Shown: one piece after another, positions 33,901 to 41,964 of the stretch | Layout of the letters: every line of letters begins with the position of its first letter | How positions within the stretch are numbered: position 1 is the stretch's first letter | Origin: Acidovorax sp. A1169 | GTDB taxonomy: Bacteria > Pseudomonadota > Gammaproteobacteria > Burkholderiales > Burkholderiaceae_C | Direction of reading: 5' to 3' | Length of the DNA: 64,000 bases | Assembly (NCBI RefSeq): GCF_030704685.1 | Contig: NZ_JAUZDX010000008.1 | Coordinates: forward strand, 62,001-126,000 | Translations under genes and position numbers: made by a program | Notes under the pieces: generated by a model | Told to the model about the DNA's origin: nothing | Database searches by the model: none | Seen by the model: only the letters and a program-made list of their open reading frames with translations

Positions 33901-35080
33901 CCTGCCCACCACCGTGGCGCTGCGCGCCAAGGAGCTGTCGGCGCAAGGGCGCACCTTGCACAACGTGGTGGCGGGCGGGCAGCGCGACGGCCCGGTCTGG
34001 AAGGGCAACATCGACGCCAGCGAGCTCAGCGGTTTCGTGGAGTTCCGCGAGGGCGGGGGGGGCGACTCGGGCAACGGGCGGCTGTTTGCGCGCCTGTCGC
34101 GGCTGAACATGCCGCAAAGCGATGCCAACCAGGTCGAAGCACTGCTGGAGGAACAGCCCGGGTCGCTGCCCGCACTGGACATCGTGGTCGACGACTTCGA
34201 ACTGCGTGGCCGCCGGCTGGGCCGGGTGGAGATCGAGGCGCAGAACCGGGGCAGCGACACCACGCCGCGCGAGTGGCGCCTGTCCAAGTTCAACATCACC
34301 TCGCCCGAAGGCAGCCTGACGGCCAGCGGCAACTGGGCCCTGCTCAACCAGGCGCGGATGGCAGGGAGCGGGGCCGGCGAGCGGCGCACGGTGCTCAATT
34401 TCCGGCTCGACATCCGCGATTCGGGCGACCTGCTGGCCCGCTTTTCCATGCCGGGCGTGCTGCGGCGCGGCAAAGGCCGCATGGAAGGCCAGGTGGCCTG
34501 GCTGGGTGCTCCGTTCAGCCCCGACTACCGCTCGATGACGGGGCTGGTCAACGTGAATATTGAGGCCGGCCAGTTCCTCAAGGCCGATCCGGGCCTGGCC
34601 AAGCTGCTCAGCGTGCTCAGCCTGCAGTCGCTGCCGCGGCGCCTGACGCTCGACTTCCGCGATGTCTTCAGCGAAGGCTTTGCCTTCGACTTCGTGCGCG
34701 GCGACCTGCGCATCGAGCAGGGCGTGGCCACCACCAACAACCTGCAGATGAAGGGCGTGAACGCCGCCGTGCTGATGGAGGGCAGTGCCGACATCGACCG
34801 CGAAACGCAGGACCTGCGCGTGGTGGTGGTGCCCGAGATCAATGCCATGACGGCCTCGCTGGTGGCGACCGCCATCAACCCGGTGATCGGCCTGGGCAGC
34901 TTCCTGGCCCAGGTGTTCCTGCGCGGCCCGCTCATCGAGGCGGCGACCCAGGAGTTCCGCATCGATGGCTCCTGGTCCGACCCGCGCGTGGTGCGCGTGC
35001 CCCGGCGTACCCGCGTGTCGGGCACTGCGGCGGACACCGGGCCGCCACCCCCCGCCCCTCGAACCGGAGAGCCCTCATGA
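30938..35080 (+). CDS. yhdP: YhdP family AsmA-like envelope protein
   Basis: A 1380-residue YhdP (TIGR02099) protein, somewhat longer than the E. coli protein (1266). One N-terminal helix (WSLGLLLAFWLLLTIAWGALHGWIVP) anchors it in the inner membrane; the rest is a long repeating beta structure of the AsmA-like superfamily, thought to bridge the periplasm and move phospholipids to the outer membrane. The C-terminal AsmA-like domain includes DLLARFSMPGVLRRGKGRMEG, SLQSLPRRLTLDFRDVFSEG and the closing VVVPEINAMTASLVATAINPVIGLGSFL. TTGAAC (30885) and CATAAT (30910), 19 bases apart, may form its promoter. It heads a run of coupled genes: yhdP, amidase, kinase, regulator. Confidence 0.9.
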   Translation: MIDPTPHPSRLLKTVAGFARWSLGLLLAFWLLLTIAWGALHGWIVPRIGEFRPQLEAHAARALGVPVRIGAISARSEGLIPSVELVNVALLDSAGREALRLPRVVVALSPRSLLNFGFEQLYIEKPDLDIRRASDGSITVAGLAMKDSGSDSSSAADWFFSQGEVLIKGGTLRWTDEMRNAPQLALTEVNLVVRNGNWSHRMRVDATPPPDWGDRFTLVGLFRAPLLRARDGNWQHWNGQVYADFARVDMSRLRLHADLGVDVAQGRGALRAWADVKSGQVVGGTADLALADVNATLGPELEPLVLPSVAGRLGGRQLKGGFEFSTQGLQFTTDDGLRWPGGNVKLVYTDATAKAPAQGDFRADRLELAALAQIASRLPLGSTAHDAVRQYAPKGLVNEIQATWKGPLDALQQYQVRGRIQGLALAGELNNGAAQSLGLRGATVDLDMTQGGGKAQLAIESGALLLPGVFEDPLLPLDRLSAEVRWQLEGERIAVQVNDVKFANADAQGEARATWHTADATKPPHRSRFPGVLDLSGKLTRADGTRVHRYLPLSIPEDARHYVRDGVVAGTASGVDFKVKGDLHDLPFNDPRLGEFRIAARVKDVTYAFVPPQLHPNDPLRWPALTQLQGELIFERSSMQVRGASGSFAGTSGVRVSRVEASIPDLSHTVVGVNADARGPLSELLSVVNNSPLSRLTGNALAQASGTGQADLQLKLTLPISNIDKSRVQGGITLAGNDVRITPDTPMLGRARGAVQFSETGFSLVGVQARALGGDVRLEGGMRALAANAPATEAAIQLRAQGTATAEGLQQAPQMGLLSQLASQATGSAPYTLALAFRRGVPEVQVTTSLQGMALALPAPLGKTAETTLPLRYDNSLARESLTGTVTAAGTPPPLRDQITLDLGALGSATYHRDVSGAQPRVLRGAIGMGLAPGESAPMPSEGVTANIQLAKLDIDAWEDLLSPTRPAGSAARTPGTPSTLTSTTLDYLPTTVALRAKELSAQGRTLHNVVAGGQRDGPVWKGNIDASELSGFVEFREGGGGDSGNGRLFARLSRLNMPQSDANQVEALLEEQPGSLPALDIVVDDFELRGRRLGRVEIEAQNRGSDTTPREWRLSKFNITSPEGSLTASGNWALLNQARMAGSGAGERRTVLNFRLDIRDSGDLLARFSMPGVLRRGKGRMEGQVAWLGAPFSPDYRSMTGLVNVNIEAGQFLKADPGLAKLLSVLSLQSLPRRLTLDFRDVFSEGFAFDFVRGDLRIEQGVATTNNLQMKGVNAAVLMEGSADIDRETQDLRVVVVPEINAMTASLVATAINPVIGLGSFLAQVFLRGPLIEAATQEFRIDGSWSDPRVVRVPRRTRVSGTAADTGPPPPAPRTGEPS

Positions 35081-35892
35081 AAGTCGCCGCCCTGCAGATG
35101 GTTTCCGGCACCCACCTCGACGACAACCTGAGCGCCGCGCGGGCCCTGCTGGAGCAGGCAGCGCGCGAGGGCGCCGAGCTGGCCGTGTTGCCCGAATACT
35201 TCTGCATCATGGGCAGGAAGGACACGGACAAGCTGGCGCTGCAGGAGTCGCCTGGCGAGGGACCGATCCAGGACTTTCTCGCACGGGCGGCGCGCGAGCT
35301 CGGCCTGTGGGTGGTGGGGGGCACCCTGCCGCTGCGCGGCAACGACCCCGTGCGCGTGCGCAACACCACGCTGGCCTTCAACCCCGAGGGTGCCTGCGTT
35401 GCGCGGTACGACAAGATCCACCTGTTCCACTTCGACAATGGCGAGGACCAGTTCCACGAGAGCCGGGTGATCGAGCCTGGGGACGAGGTGGTGCAGTTCG
35501 AGCTGCGCTCGCGCGAGGGCGAGCTCTGGCACGTGGGCCTGAGCGTCTGCTACGACCTGCGCTTTCCCGAGCTCTACCGGGCCCATGCCCGTGCCGGGGC
35601 CGACCTGCTGCTGGTGCCCAGCGCCTTCACCCACACCACAGGCCAGGCGCACTGGGAGGTGCTGCTGCGTGCCCGCGCCATCGAGAACCTGGCCTACGTG
35701 CTGGCGCCAGCCCAGGGCGGTGTGCACGAAAATGGCCGGCGCACCTGGGGTCACAGCATGCTGGTCGACCCCTGGGGCGAGATCGCAGCGGTGCATGCAG
35801 AGGGTGCCGGCATCGCCTTGGGCACGCTGGCCAAGGCGCGCCTGCGCGAGGTGCGCAGCCAGCTGCCTGCCCTGGGCCACCGCGTGCTGTGA
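35077..35892 (+). CDS. Nitrilase-superfamily amidase (Nit1-like, deaminated glutathione amidase group)
   Basis: A 271-residue carbon-nitrogen hydrolase. The catalytic triad is E40 (LAVLPEYFCIMG), K113 (RYDKIHLFHFD) and C158 (GLSVCYDLRFPELYR). The DGEDQF-like block (NGEDQFHESR) and AFTHTTGQAHWEVLLRARAIEN place it with Nit1-type enzymes that hydrolyse deaminated glutathione, a metabolite-repair role. It overlaps the yhdP stop by ATGA (35077-35080) with GGAGAG upstream, and its own stop overlaps the GTG of the sensor kinase, so the three are translated as a coupled set. In other betaproteobacteria this amidase also commonly follows yhdP. Confidence 0.88.
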   Translation: MKVAALQMVSGTHLDDNLSAARALLEQAAREGAELAVLPEYFCIMGRKDTDKLALQESPGEGPIQDFLARAARELGLWVVGGTLPLRGNDPVRVRNTTLAFNPEGACVARYDKIHLFHFDNGEDQFHESRVIEPGDEVVQFELRSREGELWHVGLSVCYDLRFPELYRAHARAGADLLLVPSAFTHTTGQAHWEVLLRARAIENLAYVLAPAQGGVHENGRRTWGHSMLVDPWGEIAAVHAEGAGIALGTLAKARLREVRSQLPALGHRVL

Positions 35893-37928
35893 ACAAGCCG
35901 CGCCGAACCCTGTGGCAGCGCTGGCGCGGTGCCTGGCGGCGCTGGTCGCTGTGGACGCTGCTGGTGGCCCTGGTGGTGGCCATGCTGGTCACCGTGGTCT
36001 GGCTGGCCGGGCGCTACGAAGCCAGCCAGGTGCAAAGCCGGCTCGAACGCGACACGGCTGACGCCGTCTCGGACGTGCGCGTGGCCCTCACGCGCAACCT
36101 GCAGAGCCTGCAGGCCCTGCATGCCGATGACCCGGGCATTCTGGCCTGGGAGGTGAATGCTTCCGAGCTGCTGCGCGGCCACCGCGAACTGGTGCGCCTG
36201 GAGTGGCGCGACACCGGCCTGCGGCTGCGCTCGCAGGTGCAGACACCGTACCGCCCCGTGTACTGGGACCGGGGCACGCGCGAGAGCGCCCACTCCGATG
36301 CCTCGCTGGCCTGTGCCAATGCGCGCCGGCTGAGCGGGCCGGCGTATTCCAGCAGCTACTTCCAGCCGCATGGCGACGGGCTGGGCTCGGAGATGATGGA
36401 GCTGTGCCTGCCCATCACCTCGGGCGGGCGCAGCACCGGCTTCCTGGTGGCCACCTATGCGCTCAACGCCATGCTCGAAGACCTGGTGGGGCACAGCCTC
36501 ACGCGCAGCCAGGAGGCCTCCTTCACCGAAGCCGACGGCACGCGCCTGGCGGTGCTGGGCGCGGCGCGGCGCGGTTCGCGCATGTTCACCGCCACGCACC
36601 TGCTGGACCTGCCCGGCGCCACCCTGGTGCTGCGCATGGACACCTGGCACAGCGCCCCGAGCCTGTTCCCCAACGTGCTCACGGCGCTGGTCACGGCCAT
36701 GTCCATCGCGCTGGTCACAGTGATGGTGGTGCTGGTGCGCGACAACCGCCGGCGCCTGCGCGCCGAGCGCGACCTGGGGGACGCGCTGGCGTTTCGCAAG
36801 GCCATGGAGGATTCGCTGGTCACGGGCTTGCGCGCGCGCGACCTGGAGGGCCGCATCACCTACGTCAACCCGGCGTTCTGCGACATGGTGGGCTTTGCGC
36901 CGCAGGAGCTGCTGGGCCTGAGCGTATCGGCCCCCTACTGGCCGCCCGAGCGCGTGGAGGAATACCAGCAGCGCCAGGCCATCCGCTTTGCCGGCTACAT
37001 GCCGCCGCGCGAAGGCTTCGAGTCGGAGTTCATGCGCAAGGATGGCACGCGCTTTCCGGTGCTCATCATCGAGGCGCCGCTGATCAATGCCCAGGGGCTG
37101 CACACCGGCTGGATGAGCGCCTTTCTCGACATCAGCGAGCAGCGCCGGATCGAGGAACTCTCGCGCGCCTCGCAGGAGCGCCTGCAGGCCACGGCGCGCC
37201 TGGCCACCGTGGGCGAGATGGCCTCGCTGCTCAGCCATGAACTGAACCAGCCGCTGGCGGCCATATCGAGCTATGCCACGGGCTCCATGAACCTGCTGCA
37301 GGCACCCGCTGGCGCAGGTGAGGTGCCGCCGCCCGAAAGCCTGCAGGACGTGCGCATGGCCATGCAGCAGATTGCGCGCCAGGCCGAGCGTGCGGGCAAG
37401 GTGATCAAGAGCGTGCACGACTTCGTGCGCCGCCGCGACCAGGCGCGCGAGGCCGTCACGGCGCAGCAATTGCTCGACGCCATCATGCCGCTGGTGAGCC
37501 TGCAGGCGCGCAAGATCGGCGTGCGGGTGCACACCGTGATGGAGCCCGAGCTGCCCGCTGCGCTGTGCGACCGCACCATGGTCGAGCAGGTGCTGCTCAA
37601 CCTGGCGCGCAACGCCATGCAGGCCATGGACGTGCCGGGCATCTCCAAGCGGGTGCTGGAGATCCGGGCGCGCCGCGCCGCATCGAACGCGCACCAGGCC
37701 TGGATCGAGTTCTCCGTGGCCGACCTGGGTGCCGGCATCGAACCCGACGTGGCCGAACGCCTGTTCACCCCCTTCTTTACCACGCGCGCCGAGGGCATGG
37801 GGCTGGGCCTGAGCCTGTGCCGCACCGTCATCGAGCAGCATGGCGGTTTTCTCGGTTTTACCGCCAACGAACCGCGTGGTACGGTATTCACCTTCACGCT
37901 GCCTGTCTACCAACCTGCACCCTCCTGA
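35889..37928 (+). CDS. PAS-containing sensor histidine kinase (DctS/FixL-like)
   Basis: A 679-residue membrane kinase starting at GTG 35889 (GTGA overlap with the amidase stop). Helices near residues 20-42 and 258-283 flank a periplasmic sensor domain of about 215 residues. A PAS domain follows at about 298-420 (RITYVNPAFCDMVGFAPQELLG), then the HisKA motif SHELNQPLAAI with H450, and an ATPase domain with NLARNAMQAM, DLGAGIEP, LFTPFFTT and EGMGLGLSLC. The layout resembles DctS-type sensors of C4-dicarboxylates, though no transporter is nearby. It phosphorylates the response regulator encoded next. The signal is unknown; the periplasmic domain has no motif I can name. Confidence 0.9.
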   Translation: MNKPRRTLWQRWRGAWRRWSLWTLLVALVVAMLVTVVWLAGRYEASQVQSRLERDTADAVSDVRVALTRNLQSLQALHADDPGILAWEVNASELLRGHRELVRLEWRDTGLRLRSQVQTPYRPVYWDRGTRESAHSDASLACANARRLSGPAYSSSYFQPHGDGLGSEMMELCLPITSGGRSTGFLVATYALNAMLEDLVGHSLTRSQEASFTEADGTRLAVLGAARRGSRMFTATHLLDLPGATLVLRMDTWHSAPSLFPNVLTALVTAMSIALVTVMVVLVRDNRRRLRAERDLGDALAFRKAMEDSLVTGLRARDLEGRITYVNPAFCDMVGFAPQELLGLSVSAPYWPPERVEEYQQRQAIRFAGYMPPREGFESEFMRKDGTRFPVLIIEAPLINAQGLHTGWMSAFLDISEQRRIEELSRASQERLQATARLATVGEMASLLSHELNQPLAAISSYATGSMNLLQAPAGAGEVPPPESLQDVRMAMQQIARQAERAGKVIKSVHDFVRRRDQAREAVTAQQLLDAIMPLVSLQARKIGVRVHTVMEPELPAALCDRTMVEQVLLNLARNAMQAMDVPGISKRVLEIRARRAASNAHQAWIEFSVADLGAGIEPDVAERLFTPFFTTRAEGMGLGLSLCRTVIEQHGGFLGFTANEPRGTVFTFTLPVYQPAPS

Positions 37929-38557
37929 TGGAACCCGTCTCCAATGCCACCGTGTACATCGTCGACGACGATGCGGGCGTGCGCGAAGCGCTGGCCTGGC
38001 TGCTGCGCTCGCGCCGCTTGCCCAGCGAGTCCTTCGACAGCGCCGAAGCCTTCGATGCCGCGCTGCAGTCGCGCCCAGCGCAGCGCCAGCCCTGCTGCCT
38101 GCTGCTGGACGTGCGCATGCCGGGCATGAGCGGCCTGGCGCTGTTCGACCTGCTGATCGTGCGCGGCGACCTGGCGACCATGCCGGTGATCTTTCTCACC
38201 GGCCATGCCGATGTGCCCACTGCCGTCGATGCGGTCAAGCGCGGCGCCTTCGACTTCTGCGAAAAACCGTTTTCCGACAACGCGCTGGTGGACCGCATCG
38301 AGCAGGCGCTGGCGCAATCAGCCGCCCACCTGGCCGCGCTGCGCGAGCGCAGCGACCTGCAGGTGCGCCTGGCGGACCTGACCGAGCGCGAACGCGACGT
38401 GATGGACCTGGTGGTGGCGGGCCTGCCCAACAAGCTCATCGCGGACCAACTCGACATCAGCGTGCGCACGGTGGAAGTGCACCGCGCGCGGGTGTTCGAC
38501 AAGATGCAGGTGAAATCAGCCGTGGAGCTGGCCAACCTGCTGCGCCTGGGGCATTGA
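37928..38557 (+). CDS. Two-component response regulator, FixJ/DctR type
   Basis: A 209-residue regulator. The receiver domain (1-125) has the acidic pocket VDDD, phosphorylation site D61 (LLLDVRMPGMSG), T89 (FLTGHADV) and K111 (CEKPF). A LuxR-type helix-turn-helix follows at about 146-190 (LTERERDVMDLVVAGLPNKLIADQLDISVRTVEVHRARVF). Its ATG overlaps the kinase stop by one base (TGATG), so the pair is coupled. It activates transcription of unknown targets; candidates are the same operon or a distant transporter. Confidence 0.93.
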   Translation: MEPVSNATVYIVDDDAGVREALAWLLRSRRLPSESFDSAEAFDAALQSRPAQRQPCCLLLDVRMPGMSGLALFDLLIVRGDLATMPVIFLTGHADVPTAVDAVKRGAFDFCEKPFSDNALVDRIEQALAQSAAHLAALRERSDLQVRLADLTERERDVMDLVVAGLPNKLIADQLDISVRTVEVHRARVFDKMQVKSAVELANLLRLGH

Positions 38558-38566
38558 TACCCGCGT

Positions 38567-38719
38567 TCAGTCCTTGGGTGTCGGCGCGCTGGCGTCCTTG
38601 CCTTCCTCCGGTTCCGGGGCCTTGAGTTCGCCGCTGCGGCGCCCCGAAAACATGGTCCACCAGACAATGGCCACCAGCAACACAAGCGCCAGCAGCGCTT
38701 CAAGCAAAATCAGACCCAT
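38567..38719 (-). CDS. Small single-pass membrane protein, unknown
   Basis: A 50-residue protein not recognised as any family. Residues 1-24 form one hydrophobic helix (GLILLEALLALVLLVAIVWW), followed by a basic joint (SGRRSG) and a Pro/Glu/Lys-rich tail likely to be disordered in the cytoplasm. A good ribosome site (AGGAG, 10 bases before ATG) supports translation. Its ATG (38719-38717) overlaps the ATG of mltA on the other strand (38718-38720), so each gene's leader lies inside the other. Its stop lies 9 bases from the response-regulator stop (convergent). Small helix-plus-tail proteins of this kind often adjust membrane enzymes, but no role is claimed. Confidence 0.55.
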   Translation of the reverse strand: MGLILLEALLALVLLVAIVWWTMFSGRRSGELKAPEPEEGKDASAPTPKD

Positions 38720-39878
38720 GAAATTGACACTCCTGCGCCTTGTGATGACGGCGCTGATTGTAGGAACGCTGGCCGCCTGCGCCTCCCGGCCGGTGCCCAC
38801 AAGCCCCTCTGCGCCTGGGGCCATCTTCCCCGCGCCGGTGCCTGGTGCCGTGGTCGTCCCAGGGGACAACGGCCCCCTGCCGCAGGCCATGGCGCAGCCC
38901 AAGAGCCGCTGGATCCCGGTGCGCTGGGCCGAGCTGCCGGGCTTTGCCAACGATGCGCTGCACGAGGCCTGGAACGCCTGGATCAAGAGCTGCGAGCGCC
39001 CCGCGCCGCAGTTCACGCTGCTGTGCGGCGAGGTGCGCCAGCTGAGCATCGCCACGCCCGAGGAGCAGCGTGCCTGGATGGTGGCACGCCTGCAGCCCTA
39101 TCGCGTGGAGTCGGCCGAGGGCAACCCCGAGGGCCTGCTCACCGCCTACTACGAACCCATGATCGACGCCGCGCGCCAGCCCGGCAATGGTTTTACCGTG
39201 CCGGTGTACCGCCTGCCGGCGGGGCATGGTGCGCGCAAGCCCTGGTACACGCGCCAGCAGATCGACACCCTGCCCGAGGCGCAGGCCGCGCTGCAGGGCC
39301 GTGCCATCGCCTGGCTGCGCGACCCGGTCGAATCGATGGTGCTGCACATCCAGGGCTCGGGCCGCCTGCGCGTGGCCGAGCCCGATGGCTCGGTGACCCT
39401 GGTGCGCGTGGCCTACGCCGGCACCAACGACCAGCCCTACCAGAGCGTGGGCCGCTGGCTGCTGGACCAGGGAGCCACGCGCGACGCCACCTGGCCTGGC
39501 ATCCGCGCCTGGCTGGCGCAGAACCCTCAGCGCACCAACGAGTTGCTCTGGGCCAACCCGCGCTACGTGTTCTTCCGCGAAGAAACGCTCGACGGCATGG
39601 AAGCCGGCTTCGGCCCCAAGGGCGCGCAGGGGGTGGCGCTCACGCCGGGCCGCTCGATCGCGGTGGACCGCCAGAGCATTCCCTACGGTACGCCCGTGTG
39701 GCTGGCCTCCACGGGGCCGCAGGTGCAACTGAACCGGCTGGTGCTGGCGCAGGACACCGGCAGCGCCATCCTGGGCGCCGTGCGGGCCGACTACTTCACG
39801 GGCTGGGGGCAGGAGGCCGGCGACATCGCCGGCCGGCTCAAGCAGGGGCTGCGGCTGTGGGTGCTCTGGCCAAAATAG
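38718..39878 (+). CDS. mltA: Membrane-bound lytic transglycosylase A
   Basis: A 386-residue MltA. The lipoprotein signal MKLTLLRLVMTALIVGTLAAC has lipobox LAAC; the aspartate rule for outer-membrane sorting is not broken by the next residues (ASRP). MltA cleaves murein to 1,6-anhydromuramyl products. Family blocks: GLLTAYYEPMIDAARQP, the MltA domain core SMVLHIQGSGRLRVAEPDGS and VAYAGTNDQPYQSVGRWLL, and the 3D domain with AVDRQSIPYGTPVWLA and VLAQDTGSAILGAVRADYF carrying the catalytic aspartate region. ATG 38718 is fixed by the signal peptide; no strong ribosome site precedes it. It overlaps the start of a small antisense gene. Confidence 0.94.
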   Translation: MKLTLLRLVMTALIVGTLAACASRPVPTSPSAPGAIFPAPVPGAVVVPGDNGPLPQAMAQPKSRWIPVRWAELPGFANDALHEAWNAWIKSCERPAPQFTLLCGEVRQLSIATPEEQRAWMVARLQPYRVESAEGNPEGLLTAYYEPMIDAARQPGNGFTVPVYRLPAGHGARKPWYTRQQIDTLPEAQAALQGRAIAWLRDPVESMVLHIQGSGRLRVAEPDGSVTLVRVAYAGTNDQPYQSVGRWLLDQGATRDATWPGIRAWLAQNPQRTNELLWANPRYVFFREETLDGMEAGFGPKGAQGVALTPGRSIAVDRQSIPYGTPVWLASTGPQVQLNRLVLAQDTGSAILGAVRADYFTGWGQEAGDIAGRLKQGLRLWVLWPK

Positions 39879-39924
39879 GCATCTCCATGCCTTGCCCCGC
39901 TCCAACCAAGGGGGATACAGCGGC

Positions 39925-41943
39925 ATGCGCGTGACCGGGCAGCAACTGCGCACGGTGGTGCTGGCCCAGGCGATCGAGCATGTCGACACCGAGCGCACGC
40001 TCATCGGTCAGGCCGAGATCGACGATGCCACACGCAGCGCCATCGCTGCGGCCCGCGAGCGTGGCGTGCAGCGCGTGGACGTGGGCGACATTGTGCTCGA
40101 CCGGACTGCCGCCATCGTCTCGCGTGCCAGTGGCAGGGACACCGCCATTGCGGCGCTGGAGCGGCCCAGCGTGCGCCTGCAGTGGTTGGCCCGCGCCCTG
40201 CCCCTGGCCGCCCTGCTGCTGGGGCTGGCCATCGACCGCATTGCCAACGCGCACCGTGTGGACCTGCTCTCGCCCCCGCTGCTGCTGGTGCTTGCCTGGA
40301 ACCTGGCCCTGTATTGCTTGCTTGCCTACCGTGCCGCGCGTCCACCGGTCGATGGCGAGCGGGTGATGCGGGCGATGCCGGCGTTGTGCCACTGGGTATG
40401 CGCGCCCAGCGCACGCACGGGGCGGCGGAGCCTGACGGCCCGCATCGCGGCGCAATTCCACCAGCGATGGTTCGCCCACACCGCAGGACTTTTCGCGCAG
40501 CGCACTTCAGGCGTGTTGCACCTGTGTGCGGCGGCCTGGGCAGCGGGCATCGCGTCCTCGCTGCTGCTGCGGGGTCTGGTCGTTCGCTACCAGTTCGGCT
40601 GGGAAAGCACCTTCCTCGATGCCGGGCATGTGCACGCCATCGTCACGGTGCTTTTCTGGCCGCTCACCGCTTTGGTCGGCCTGGCGCCGTTCTCGCTGCA
40701 AGACATCGCCGCCACCCAGGACTTTGCGGGCGAAGGCGTCGCAGGCAGCCGCTGGGTGTGGATGTACGTGGGCTTGCTGGCCCTCGTCGTGGTGCTGCCT
40801 CGGCTGGCCCTGGTGGCCTGGGCGCGCTGGCAACAGGCCCGGCTGACCCGGTCATTGCGCATCGACCCGCAGGACACTGCCTTCGACACTGTGCGCCAGG
40901 GGATGCCGAGCGACATCCTTGTCGGGCTGCAGTCCTCGGACGCCACGCAAGCCACCGCCCTGCACGGCATTGTGGCCTGGCACGCGCAGCAGGGGGTGGT
41001 GCACAGTGCGCAGGGTGATCGCCTTCGCTTCGTTGACGCCGCCGGCACCGCCGACAGCCAGCCGGTCGATGCGGTACTGGCCTGGGGCAGCGCGCCGGGC
41101 GGCGCACCTGTTCCCCCTGCCTGGCAGGCAGCGCCCGTGCTGGAACTGCGCTGGCAGGAGTTCGCCGAGAGCTGGGTGCTGGAGCCGGCGCTGTTCGACC
41201 GCCTGGGCGCCTTGCTGCCCCGGCACCAGCCGGCGCTGGGGAGGCTTTGCCAGGCCTGGGTGGCGCGCAATGAAGAGCGCTTTGAAACATCGCTGCAGGC
41301 CCTGGCGCAGCACCTGCGCGATGCTGCCAGCCTCAGCGGGGGTGGGGGCGCGAATGACCACGCCGCGCGCTATGCGCAGCAGGTGCAGGCGCTCGATGCC
41401 GTGCTGTGGTCGCTCCATGGGCATGGTGCCGTGCCACAAGGGCCGGCGCCTTCTGGCCCCCACGGGGTGCCGGCGCGCAAAGCGGATGGAACGGCGATGG
41501 TCCTTGGCACATCCGCCGGCGCCGCCGCAGGCGCTGCGGCGGGTGCCAAGGTTGGAGCGCTGATCGACATAGGCTCTGGCGGCATGACGCTGGGGGTCGG
41601 CACGGCCCTGGGGGCGCTGCTCGGCGGCACCACCGCCTGGGTGTTGCGCAGTTTCCAGAAGAAAGGCGCGGCCGAGGAGGTGTTGCTGCATTTGGCCGAA
41701 GCGGCCTGCACCCGCTACCTGGTCATCGCGCACCAGGCCCGCGTGCCGATGCAGGATTTTAGGCAGCTCGCGGAACGCTGGCGTGCCGAGGTGACGGCAA
41801 CCGTGGCAGTGCACGGCGCATCCCTGGATGGGGCGCTCAAGGCCGGCTCTGCCCCGGCCGACCCCTTGCTGCCGCTACTGCGCTCCATGCTGCTAGGGGT
41901 TCTGCGGCGCAGTTTCAGGCCGGCTGCGCAGGGCGGGGCATAG
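39925..41943 (+). CDS. DUF2868 membrane protein with DUF3482-like tail
   Basis: A 672-residue protein. The N-terminal 350 residues match DUF2868 (LRTVVLAQAIEHVDTERTLIG, DTAIAALERPSVRLQWLARALPL, FAHTAGLFAQRTSGVLHLCAAAWAAG, RYQFGWESTFL) with about five membrane helices. Residues about 345-480 resemble the DUF2868 cytosolic part. A glycine-rich segment near 525-575 (GTSAGAAAGAAAGAKVG, then IDIGSGGMTLGVGTALGALLGG) looks like the C-terminal half of DUF3482 proteins, which normally carry a GTPase and are encoded beside DUF2868 genes. No GTPase P-loop is seen here. ATG 39925 has AAGGGGGA upstream; an in-frame TTG at 39892 is weaker. Function unknown. Confidence 0.75.
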   Translation: MRVTGQQLRTVVLAQAIEHVDTERTLIGQAEIDDATRSAIAAARERGVQRVDVGDIVLDRTAAIVSRASGRDTAIAALERPSVRLQWLARALPLAALLLGLAIDRIANAHRVDLLSPPLLLVLAWNLALYCLLAYRAARPPVDGERVMRAMPALCHWVCAPSARTGRRSLTARIAAQFHQRWFAHTAGLFAQRTSGVLHLCAAAWAAGIASSLLLRGLVVRYQFGWESTFLDAGHVHAIVTVLFWPLTALVGLAPFSLQDIAATQDFAGEGVAGSRWVWMYVGLLALVVVLPRLALVAWARWQQARLTRSLRIDPQDTAFDTVRQGMPSDILVGLQSSDATQATALHGIVAWHAQQGVVHSAQGDRLRFVDAAGTADSQPVDAVLAWGSAPGGAPVPPAWQAAPVLELRWQEFAESWVLEPALFDRLGALLPRHQPALGRLCQAWVARNEERFETSLQALAQHLRDAASLSGGGGANDHAARYAQQVQALDAVLWSLHGHGAVPQGPAPSGPHGVPARKADGTAMVLGTSAGAAAGAAAGAKVGALIDIGSGGMTLGVGTALGALLGGTTAWVLRSFQKKGAAEEVLLHLAEAACTRYLVIAHQARVPMQDFRQLAERWRAEVTATVAVHGASLDGALKAGSAPADPLLPLLRSMLLGVLRRSFRPAAQGGA

Positions 41944-41964
41944 CGCCGCAAGCAGACCGAGAGA

